Positions 1 through 11,600 of a stretch of DNA of 64,000 nt are shown piece by piece. The position numbers and the translations under genes were made by a program. Within the stretch, counting starts at the first letter, position 1. Every line of letters begins with the position of its first letter. The notes beneath the pieces are model-generated. The model made no database searches, was not told the DNA's origin, and saw only the letters and a list, made by a program, of their open reading frames with translations. This stretch comes from Bactericera cockerelli (lineage: Eukaryota > Arthropoda > Insecta > Hemiptera > Triozidae): the NCBI GenBank assembly GCA_024516035.1, contig CM044964.1:21987306-22051305 (forward strand), given 5' to 3'.

Positions 1-1172
1 GTTAATGGTAGATTACTGACGACATATCCATGCCGGATCTGCAATCCGTTTTTTCGGATTCGCCTTCGTAACTGCACAAAGTGATTTTTTGCAACTTTCC
101 GAAAAAGTCCGACTTTGGCTTATTCTTCAGGTCAGTACTTTTTTCCTGTTTAAGATGAGTTGATTCTGAACAATTTTGCAGAAAGCCAACAAAATTGCGA
201 TGTTTCTAGCTACACTACTTTGTTTTTTACGATTTGGTTTGTCATATTTTTTTACACCTGAACAGAAAAAAACACACAAAAAAACTTTTTTACTAAATAA
301 AACACTCGACATTTGTCCGAACAAATTTTGGCACAGACATGGGCAAGTTTGATAAAAGTTGGCGGCCGCACCGAGGATGCTAAAAAATAATTTTACGATT
401 TTTTATCACGTGATCTTCTGGGAAAAATTATTAGATGTTTGCCAAAAACTCTTCAAAAATCCTAAGAGTTTTCTAGCTGTAGACTGTGTAAGGGCGTCTT
501 GTATTGTTTACAAAAATTGTTTACATTGCTTTTTTTGAATACCGCGGTCTCACATGCCTTCATCAGCCAGTTTAAGAAAATTCAAATGATAAATTTCGTG
601 CTTCTCAGATTGTCAGTGGTGTTAGCTAGATGTGGTAGTGCTAAGAGTGCTATTCGCATGACCGTGGTTCAATTTTCGGCGGTCAATATTATTTTAAATA
701 TCAAAAAAATCTGATGGAACATTTTATTCATACCTGTATCTGACCTGTTGTAACACCAACAACTTATGGTTTTTTTGGGGGTAATACCATCTGTAAATTG
801 AGTTATATCAGATACTATTGGTATCACAATACACATAATTCTTATTCATGTAAGCCCCTGAGAGACTGCCTTGATAATGTAACGAGAGAAAAAAAAACTA
901 GGGAATTTTCCAAACGAAAATAGAGTTTATGAAATAAATCCAGGTAAATAATTATGTAGGTAGGTTCTTTTATCATAAACAATACTAATTAAATAACAAA
1001 TATTTACCGATTGCCAACTCTTAATAGAAGTCTTGAAAAAAACAAGATCATATTTTGTAAAATTAATAAACTTTTGCAGTCTTTATTATGTTTTATACTA
1101 TTTTGATATAAACAAAAAGGTATTTAAAAAAACATTTTGTGTTAGTATGTTCAATGAGAAACGATTAGACGC

Positions 1173-1235
1173 GCACGATTAGCTCAGTGGTACGCTAGTC
1201 CACCCGGTCCGAACGCCAGAGCCAGCAAAAAATTC
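1173..1235 (+). repeat. tRNA-like SINE head fragment
   Basis: It contains an A-box-like stretch (GATTAGCTCAGTGGT) as in SINE family F at 33108, but diverges after about 50 bases and has no good B box. It sits inside the loop of the foldback element. Confidence 0.35.
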
Positions 1236-1378
1236 ATGACTACAAAACAAAAAAGACTGTTGCCATTTTTATTTAGCCATAGTACACACTATGGATTCTC
1301 CTCACCCAAATTTTTGAAACCAATGGTGACTTTAGTACCTTAGTTCTAACTCAGAACTGTCCCTCTACCTCCTTGCCT

Positions 1379-1424
1379 TTCTCTCTCTCTCTCTCTCTCT
1401 CTCTTTCGCTCTCTGCCTCTCTGC

Positions 1425-1455
<31 letters not shown>

Positions 1456-1458
1456 TCC
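1379..1458. repeat. CT microsatellite
   Basis: About 80 bases of CT/CTCTG simple repeat with a few interruptions. It gives an artefactual RE-rich reading frame on the minus strand. Confidence 0.95.
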
Positions 1459-2436
1459 CTTCTCAATTCCCTTAGAGGAAACTGTTGGAAGTGGCGTCCA
1501 CCTTCCTGGATGCAAAGGTTGAACCTCTTTACCATGTTCCGTCGAATGTTGCGGAAGATTCCAGGTTTTTCTGTCAGGTCATCGAATGCCAACAGGATTC
1601 TTGCTACCAGATTTCGTAAACTATGTTTTTCACGTGATCCCAAATGTTCCTGTTGGCAACTCCATATGCTAAATGCGTATCTGCCATTTCAGCATCCGAA
1701 TAATAATAATTATGTAACTTGTACTAAAAAAACTCAAGAAGTTTAAAGATAATATTTCATAGAATGCAGAAAAATATGCTTGAAAACTATCATCGAGAAA
1801 CAAACAATCATTCATTTGACTGGCCTTTAATTAATTCCAAGGAAAATAATTATCAGACATAAATAGCTAATTACTCTTTGAGTACAAGACGACCCTACAC
1901 GGTCAACACTTTTAAGATTTTGAACATCATTTTTTGAGACTTACCTGGTTTGTTTACCCAGAAGATCACATGATAAAAAATCATAAAATTATTTTTTAGC
2001 ATCCTTGGGTTGGCCGCCAACTTTTATCAAACTTGCCCATGTCTGTGCCAAAATTTTCTCGGGCAAATCTTGAGTGTTTCAAAGTGTAAAAAATTTACAT
2101 GAGAATTTTTTTTCTATTCAGGTGTCAAAAAAGATGCCAAATCAAACCGTAAAAAACAAAGTAGTGTAGCTAGATACATCGAAATTTTGTTGGCTTTCTG
2201 CAGAAATGTTCAGAATCAATTCATCTTAAACAGGAAAAAAGTTCTGACCTGAAGAATAAGCCAAAGTCGGACTTTTTCAGAAAGTTGCAAAAAATCACTT
2301 TGTGCAGTTATAAAGGCGAATCCGAAAAAACGGATTGCAGATCCGTCCTAGAAATGTTGTCAGTAATTTACCATTAACGGGTGTAAACGTTTTCTTGGTC
2401 CACCCTGTATATATTATCTATTTATTTATTTTTCAG

Positions 2437-2666
2437 CTCCGAGGTCTCGACAGACCCGCGTATCCCGAATCGATTTTCAACTTCACAATCGACGCCAGAG
2501 CCACGGGGGGACTTGGCAACATTGTAATCGATATTGTTCACGGCAAGAAGTCGCTACCCCCACACCATCGAGCCGCTAGGGGGCGCTCTGTACAAGGTGT
2601 CGCTACACACGTACCAGCCCGGGAAGTACCGGATCTATGTCTACTTCAATGGCAACACTGTGAAAG
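2437..2666 (+). CDS. Filamin exon 1 of window: filamin repeat before the linker (frame broken)
   Basis: The acceptor is TTTTTCAG ending at 2436 and the donor GTAC begins at 2667. The first part reads LRGLDRPAYPESIFNFTIDA and continues with the B-C strand region up to KKSLP. From about 2562 the filamin reading continues one base over (HTIEPLGGALYKVSL... YVYFNGNTVK) and ends in phase 1, joining exon 2 (GSPF). The switch falls in a run of five C (2557-2561); four C would restore one open frame. Either a base was added by sequencing error or this copy carries a real frameshift. The continuous filamin similarity on both sides shows it is one exon. Comparable by position to vertebrate repeat 15. 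Confidence 0.88.
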
Positions 2667-5600
2667 GTACTTTATTGCGTCCGATAAATTTCTAATATTA
2701 GAAATTGGAAGTCATGAGAAGAAGAAAAAGGAAGAAGAAGAAAAAAAAAAAAAATGTATACTGTCTCGTTTAGGCAAGTGCCCATGTGGAAAGTATTTTC
2801 ATTAAATTTTTATCGTTCTCTTTCTGTATGTATTTATGATTTTATTTGTGTTGAAGCACAAGGCCTCTTCACAATTTTTGTGGGTAGCGCAGCATTACTA
2901 AGAGCCTCCTGTACTTTTCGAATTCTATTACATAAATTTCTTTTTACTCCGGTCATTCCGCCACCGGTCGTTACTCATACAAGTAACTACTCATTTTTCC
3001 TCACGAGGAACTATGAGTGGACCACGAACATCCAAGTACAGAGCAGAAAAAATCCTGCCCCGCTGGGAATCGAACCCAGGTCACCATGTGTGCAATGCCT
3101 AGCGCGCTAACTCACTCTGCCACGGTGACTACGTAGAAATTGGAAGTATTGTGTTCGTTTTTGTAAAAAATAAAAAATATGTTTTTTTGCTCCGATTTCA
3201 GCAACTATTGAACGAGATTTTGACGAAATTTTAGGAGACATTCTCTAGATGGTCTCAATTTAAATAGATCAAATTTGCACTAGCGGTTCTTGGTGATCAT
3301 GCGCCTGACCACTAATTTTTTAAATAAACGCTTATATCTCGTGAAGGGTACACCCGATTTTAATGAAATTTGAAATTTTAATAATTTTTTTTTAAATGAA
3401 ATGATGAATTTTTGTACTAGTGTTTTACATATTTTTTAAAATAAATTTAAAATTGAGCTCTGATATTTAAGAAAAATCGAAATTTTAGACAAAGAAGTAA
3501 AAAAATACGGTATTCGACTTGCCGATACAGAATTTTTTGTAGTCTAGAATGTAGGGAAAACGGTATTCGCCTGTTGGTTACCTTGTACTAAGGAGTGTTA
3601 TTATTACTGACTTGTTGCAGGTAGTCCGTTTCCTCTGAGAGTCGGGACCCGGGATCAGATCCAGAAAGAGAGAGAAAAACATCGTAAGTATTTAGTTTGG
3701 ATTATCCTCCTGAGACCTGAGTGTTATTTTTCTTTTTACTGGATATAGACCGAACGTTCTAATTGTAGAACATTGAGTTTTACTTTATACAGACCTGAAG
3801 GTTAGAATTTTTTTCCATGCATTTCCATGCTGAGTATTTTTTTTTTTTTTTTTTTTGAAAAAGAAATGTGTAAATGTCAATAACAATGTGATACTAATCC
3901 AATAATCATATAAATCTGGGTGGGAAAAATTAAAAATATGTATCAGGTCTGTATGAAGTAAAAGTCAATGTTCTACTGGTAGAACATTCGGTTTATGTTC
4001 AGTAAAAAAAATTAAAGACACTCAGGTTTATATTGAGGAGATTTCAATGTTCTACCAGTAGAACTTCAGGTCTCAGGAGGTTATTATTTAGTATTTAATT
4101 TGATCCCACTCATCCTTCCCCTTACCTTTAAAAAAATAAAATAATAATAAAAAAGTTAGTGTTGTTGTAACCAGCTTGGCGGTAATGATGGTCTCCAGCC
4201 AACTTTATTTCAATGGTTCATCCTGAACCACATATTTTTCCATGTGCGATTAACCTTCATGAGAACTTGGCCTTTTTTATAAGCCATTAAATCCTTAGGA
4301 AACTGCAAGCTAGCCTGGCTTGTAAGCGTTGGATAGTCTGTTCTCAATTTATAGTCCTCTAGCGAGACACTGATCTTCTCCCTGTTTAACGTCCCCCAGC
4401 CAGAAGAAAGGTAGTTGTGCCACGGAACCGTTTTCGTATTACTTCAGGGCACATTACCTTACAATGTCCCGCTTACCTACGCCAGTGTTTTAGATTAGTA
4501 TTATAATTTCAAAATTTAAGTAAATCATATTTGGGGCAGGGGGGGGAGGTAGTGTGGGGGTAGAAAGGTTGGGGTGGGGGCAAAAGATAGAAAACGTCAA
4601 AGAAAATCAATTGACATAAAAGAATCGAACCCACGACCTATGGTTACAGAGTTATTGCAAATTCTCGCTTATTTCTCTAGGCCACACTTTTTACATCTAC
4701 CTACTCACACTAATTATTGTTTATTTTCAGACTCCTTCAAATCCGGAAAGCATGACCGGAGCTCTAGCTTCGACAAGTACGACCGATATTTCGACAGCAA
4801 ATTCAACAAAAGCTCCAGCTTCGACAAATCTAGCTATGACAAATCTAGCTTCGACAAATCTAGCTATGACAAATCTGGCTTCGACAAATCTAGCTTCGAC
4901 AAATCTAGCTTCGACAAATCAAACGGAACGGACAGTAGCAACCGGTTTGAGAGCAAATTTAGCAAATCCAATGGGACGGAAACCAGCAACCGATTTGAGA
5001 GCAAGTTTGAGCGCACCTCCGCTTTCGATAGCTTTGACAGCCACAAGCCGTACGGTTCCTCTTCTGCTTTGCTGAGTGAGTACAATAATAATCATGCTCA
5101 ATAATCAGCTCGAAATTTACGAAAATATGAACGTGAAGTGTGTCAGGTCTCATAAACTAGATTTCAGATTTAAGCAAGGACCGCAAGGTTATGCCTTGGT
5201 AGGTGGGTTGGTCATTAACTTTAAAGAAAAGGATAACTGCCCATACCTGTGGCTCCGATTTTCGGCCTGAATCGATGTACGCCAATGCCTTGTGGCGAGT
5301 AAGGGTAGGAAAAATAAATAAATATTTTTTATTATTATTATTATTATTTATTTTTTTTAACATTGCCCCTTGGTCCACTAGATATTCTATTGAGTTTTTT
5401 TTTCATTTTCTATGTATGTAGTTCTAAAAATTGCCTATAAAGTATTTCATAAAAAAATAGAATAAATAATAGTAGGTAGTAAATATTGTTCATCATCATA
5501 GGGTGACGTCATCGTGGACGATGGTAGCCAGACAGTGGAGGAATGACTCAGCACTTCTACCACTGTCTTTACAAGGAGGCTAAAAATTGATAAAGGCCCC

Positions 5601-8600
5601 CAGAAGCAAGCCAATGCTGGTTTACTCCCTGTTTATAGTCCCCCAGCCAGACTGCTTGTGTACTCCCTGTTTATACTACCCCAGGTAGACTGATGTCCTT
5701 TTACATTATTGGCCAATACATTGCTAGAGACATTGCTCAGACAGTATTTTCTGCTCATAAATACAGCTGTTAATTTTTTATGAACATTTTGTTGGTCTAC
5801 TCCCTGTTTATAGTCCCCCATCCAAAAATGTAGTTAGAATGATGTTTATTGCTTCCTCTATGTTTCAGACGGCTACCACGAGAGTTCTCCCTCTCCCACT
5901 CGCTTCTCGCCACTGCACAACACTTCCTCTTCTAGTCCCAACTATTTTCGAACCATCACTTCCCCAGTACAACAGACCTCCAGCTTTACCTCCCATCACA
6001 GTACCTCGCACAACGTGAAAGTGAGTATCAAACGATTTCTCCTTTTATTTTTAATTTTATTAAAAAGATGAATGTTTTACATTCTATTTTCTTTCTTAGC
6101 CATGAAACAGTAGCTACTGTAGACGCTTGTGGTCTGTGTTGTAGCTTGTCCATCCCGTAGTATGCCTACCCTCTGATGGGCGAGAGGTATACTTTCCATT
6201 TATGTGTTTTGTCGAAACAAGCGCACCGGAAAGTATCCCTTACAAACAATAACAATACCATCACCTTATTTATACTGCCCGATTAGGACTACTAAGTCCC
6301 ATTACTCCAGCAGTAAGCCTAAGACGTATTATTAAGTGATAAAATTCCCAACTGGGAGGATAACTTGTCTTGTCCCGGCTGGGTTTCGAACCCGCGACCT
6401 CTGGAATCTTTGGATTCACACAGTGCCGCCTTTACCACGAAGCTACCAGGACAGACAGACTGGGAACAACTGTAACCAAAGTTAAAATACACATTTTTTG
6501 TCGCTCGGGGCATCGAACCCAGTCTCTTCCGCATCGCAAGCGAGTGCTTAACCACTGAGCTAATCGTGCTCTCTAAATATAAGCATCCAAACAATCATAT
6601 TAATTGAGAAAATATTGGGAAAACAAGTGGTAAGTAATTACTTGAGCCAGCCTCATAACTTCGAACCCGCAACCTCCAGGTCAGCAACCAATGCTCTTAA
6701 CCACTGAGCCACGGATGTTTGCTGAGTCATGGACTTTGAACTTTTTTTTGTTGTTGTGGGTTTAACGTCGCTTTCAACTGCATGATTATATCACGACGAG
6801 GGTGTTACCCTCCATTCGCAGATAACTCAGAAACCTGCCACTCACATTAACCTCACCCAACTCAGTTGGGTCGAAATACCAACATCACAAAGTCTTCATC
6901 TGGTTGGACGTAGCTTAACTTCGGTGGGCCTACGAGAACCGGTGCATTCAACGCGCCATCGACGCTAGCGCTGGCTAGACCTAGGACTTAATTTTGTCTA
7001 TTAATTTCGCTCTTAATATTAGTTATTGTAACTTGTAACCAGTCTGGAAGGGGGACTATAAATGAGGTAGTTGAGCAGCATTGGCTTGGTTCTGGGGGCC
7101 CATGTCAATTATTAGCCTCCTTGTAAAGACAGTGGTAGAAGTGCTGAGTCATTCCTCCACTGTCTGGCATTGTTCACGATGACGCCACCCTATGATGATG
7201 AAACTTTTTCACGTGACCATTTTTTCTAAATGAAAAAAAAAACCCCGTTTCTCTGCCTCGAACCCCAGGTCCCCGTCAACGGGTTCACCAGCTACCGCTC
7301 CGCGCAGGACCGCTCCCCCCTCAACTCTCCGCCACTGGTGAGGGGCTCCCCCCTCTCCCCCCTCCACAGTCCCGTCTCCCACTCCTCCTTCACGTTCAAC
7401 ACGCACAACCACGTGATCGACACGTCTAACAACGTGCGAGGTAAGTGTACTACTTAGGCCCGAATATCTAGGTTATTGTAGGATTACCTAGTCAATTATT
7501 TATTTATTTTTATTTAGAAACTCTTTATTAGTAGGTACATATACCTATACAGTAGGTAGAACATACAAATAATGGTACACATTAAATATAAAAATTGACA
7601 ATATTAATAATATAAACAAGAAAAAAAAAAAAATATTTTAATTTAATTTTAATTTTCATAAATGAACGGGGTAAACCCATGTTTATTTGATATAAATATA
7701 GTTAAGATACATAAATATATAATATAGATATATAGAAAAATACAATAAAATTGTTTGATCTTATAAATATAGTTATATTTTATGATTATAACAAAATATT
7801 AAGTTTCCAATATCTTTCTTAATTTATCTTTTATTTCATTGATCGAACAAGAGAAGGGATGTATAGATGAATCAGAATTAGAATCAGAATCAGAATCTTA
7901 TCATTCTATTAAGTGGTTTGTGGAAGGTATAGTTCTTTGAGCAGAAATCTAAGTCAAAAATGTCTTTGTTCCGAGTATTTCGGCCTGTATTTCGAAATCG
8001 AATATTTTCTTTTATTTCAGGCAATAATACTTACATATTATGTCCTAACTAAAGTTATCCTTTTCCATATTTCGGACCCTAATATCCACTTAAGCAATTC
8101 AAGGATAATATATTAGGTTTACAGTAAGATGGATCTAACCTTGCTAAATCAAGCTTTCATTTGTCAGGTAAGTACTACTTAGGCCCGAATTATGAAACAG
8201 GATGAAATATCTAAGATAGTGTAGGATGACCTAGTCAATGTTATCCTGTTTCATAATAGGGCCATAATGTCCACTTAAGCAAGTACAATTCAAGGATATT
8301 ATTATTTTAGGTTCACAGTAAGATGGATTCAACCTTGCTAAATCAAGCTTTCATTTGTCAGGTAAGTACTACTTAGGCCCGAATTATGAAACAGGATTTA
8401 ATATCTAAGATAGTGTAGGATTACCTAGGTTTACAGTAAGATGGATTCAACCTTGCAAAATCATGCTTTCTTTTGCGTGTATAAAAGCAAGGATTGCTGC
8501 AAGGTTGCGTGCTATTCCCCTTATTATTATTTTATTCCCTCTTCTGTTTATTTTATTCCTTTAAGTTAATTTAATTCTAGTTCTGATTATTATATTCTAA

Positions 8601-11600
8601 TTTTGATTATTATATTCTAATAATTCTGTTTATTTCATTCCTTTTTCTCACAGTGTCCACCAAATCATCGTCCACGTCCAACTCGAAGAACTCGTGGGAT
8701 TTTTTAGGCAACAAGTCCAACTCTCTGTTTGACACCGGGAGCCTGATTGCGGGGGACGCTCTCCAACTGATGCCAGTGTACCGCAACAGTACTCTGAGCT
8801 TGAACTCGGAGGCGCCACTGAGCCAGATTAATGTGACAGTTACCTGTGAGTATACACACTAACATATACATATACATATATACTACAGCTGATGCCAGAG
8901 TACCGCAACAGTACTCTTAGCTTGAACTCGGAGGCGCCACTGAGCCAGATTAATGTGACAGTTACCTGTGAGTATACACACTAGCATAATTATACATATA
9001 TACTACAGCTGATGCCAGAGTACCGCAACAGTACTCTGAGCTTGAACTCGGAGGCGCCACTGAGCCAGATTAATGTGACAGTTACCTGTGAGTATACACA
9101 CTAGCATAATTATACATATATACTACAGCTGATGCCAGAGTACCGCAACAGTACTCTTAGCTTGAACTCGGAGGCGCCACTGAGCCAGATTAATGTGACA
9201 GTTACCTGTGAGTATACACACTAGCATATACATATACATATATACTACAGCTGATGCCAGAGTACCGCAACAGTACTCTTAGCTTGAACTCGGAGGCGCC
9301 ACTGAGCCAGATTAATGTGACAGTTACCTGTGAGTATACACACTAGCATATACATATACATATATACTACAGCTGATGCCAGAGTACCGCAACAGTACTC
9401 TTAGCTTGAACTCGGAGGCGCCACTGAGCCAGATTAATGTGACAGTTACCTGTGAGTGTACACACTAGCATATACATATACATATATACTACAGCTGATA
9501 CCAGAGTACCGCAACAGTACTCTGAGCTTGAACTCGGAGGCGCCACTGAGCCAGATTAATGTGACAGTTACCTGTGAGTATACACACTAGCATATACAAT
9601 TATACATATATACTACAGCTGATGCCAGAGTACCGCAACAGTACTCTGAGCTTGAACTCGGAGGCGCCACTGAGCCAGATTAATGTGACAGTTACCTGTG
9701 AGTTGAGTGTGAGTGTACTTACTTACTGACCTACTTCAATCAATCAATAAATCAATGTGTTTCTTTGTGTTATTAAATCACAATTTTAGTGGGTAGCGCA
9801 GAATTGTAGGAGTTTTCCATATCTTAAATATCCCAATATCTTATTTTTGCCTGTAATTCCCCCACTGGTCGCTGCTAACATTATCCCAAGTACAGAGCAG
9901 AACAAATCCTGTCCCACTGGGGATCGAACCCAGGTCACCGTGTACTTACTTACCAACTTACTTACATACTTACTTATCCGTGGCTAGGGCCTAGTCGACA
10001 AATGCCTGCTCCACAGAGGGCCTCCATTGATTTCGGTCTTGTGCTCTTTCTTTCCATGTTCCTGGATCCATTCCCATTCCTGTTATATCCATTTCAATAT
10101 TATCCTGCCATCTTGTTTTTGGCCTTCTTCTGTGAGTATTTCATTTCCATTTATGTCCTGTGATCCTGAGGGGGACGTAGGGCATATACAATATTTTTTA
10201 TTTTATTTTTTCAAGATTTTATTCATATATATTTTTTTTTTTTAAATGTTTAACAACTTTCCAATATTAACATTCCCGCCCCATCTTCACAATCAACACC
10301 CCGCACTTTCTTCCTCATCCCCCTCATTCTTATTGACACGGCTCTGATAATAGACATCTGGACTTTTACCCTCAACCATCCTAGTGTTTGGGATATGGTT
10401 TGTTCCATCGTATACACTGCCGTAACGCACCAGTTAGGCTATTGAAGTATATGCTTTCATTTGCAAGCACGATAATTTCACAATACCAGCAAGTTGGATT
10501 CAACCTTGCTAAATCAAGCTTTCTTAATGTTCACTTTAGGAACTTTAGTTCGGTTTAATTGTTCTATCCACTGTCCATTTCAGCCCCGTTCAAGCTTTCT
10601 TAATGTTCACTTTAGGAACTTCAGGTCGGTTTGATAATTTTTCTATCCACTGTCCATTTCAGCTCCGTTCAAGCTTTCTTATTGTTTACTTCAGGAACTT
10701 TAGGTCGGTTTAATTATTCTATCCACTATCCATTTCAGCTCCGTTCAAGTTTTCTTAATGTTCATTTTAGGAACTTTAGTTCGGTTTAATTGTTCTATCC
10801 ACTGTCCATTTCAGCTTCGTTCAAGTTTTCTTAATGTTCACTTTAGGAACTTTAGTTCGATTTAATTGTTGTATCCACTGTCCATTTCAGCCCCGTTCAA
10901 GCTTTCTTAATGTTCACTTTAGGAACTTTAGTTCGGTTTAATTGTTCTATCCACTGTCCATTTCAGCCCCGTTCAAGCTTTCTTAATGTTCACTTTAGGA
11001 ACTTTAGTTCGGTTTAATTGTTCTATCCACTGTCCATTTCAGCCCCGTTCAAGCTTTCTTAATGTTCACTTTAGGAACTTTAGTTCGGTTTAATTGTTCT
11101 ATCCACTGTCCATTTCAGCCCCGTTCAAGCTTTCTTAATGTTCACTTTAGGAACTTTAGTTCGGTTTAATTGTTCTTTCCGCTTTTCGTTCCAGCCCCGT
11201 CAAAAACCAACGTCCCTGTTCGGTTGTCCCGCAGCCTGGATGGCACCAAGATTCACTTCACTCCCTCCGAGATAGGAGAACACTACATAGATGTGAAGAT
11301 CTATGACACCAGAATCACCGGCTCACCTTTTCGGTAAGCTTTGTGGCAGTCAGATGTATTCTGTCCCGGTAGCTCAGTGGTAAAGGCGGCACTCTGTGAA
11401 TCCAAAAACTCCAGAGGTCGTGGGTTCGAAACCCAGCTGGGACTTGACATGTTATCCTCCTACTTTGGATTTTCACCACATTATAATATGTCTTGGGCTT
11501 ACTGCTGGAATAATGGGACTTTAATAGTCCTAATCAGGAAGTATAAATAAGGCGATATTATTATTATGTACCAACCTCAGTACTTGATCGATAGGGCAGC

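Larger units (their letters stand above)
1..2407. mobile_element. Foldback DNA element, left end cut by window
   Basis: Bases 1-430 are an imperfect reverse complement of about 1955-2378, making two arms around a loop of about 1.5 kb. The right terminus reads CACCCTG followed by TA (2408-2409), the same terminus as the other CAGGGTG palindromes here. By symmetry about 30 bases of the left end lie before base 1. The loop has no transposase; it holds a CT microsatellite and a tRNA-like fragment. TA flanks and inverted ends fit a non-autonomous Tc1/mariner-like element, but the family is not established. Confidence 0.75.

Noticed and set aside
8846..9712. CRISPR-like array (regular spacing)
   Set aside because: The repeated unit is an exon piece with splice sites and the spacers are alike; the genome is eukaryotic.
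11361..11435. Possible tRNA genes with good A and B boxes
   Set aside because: All such sequences continue into shared SINE bodies and occur many times with substitutions in stems, so they are SINE heads, not tRNA genes.
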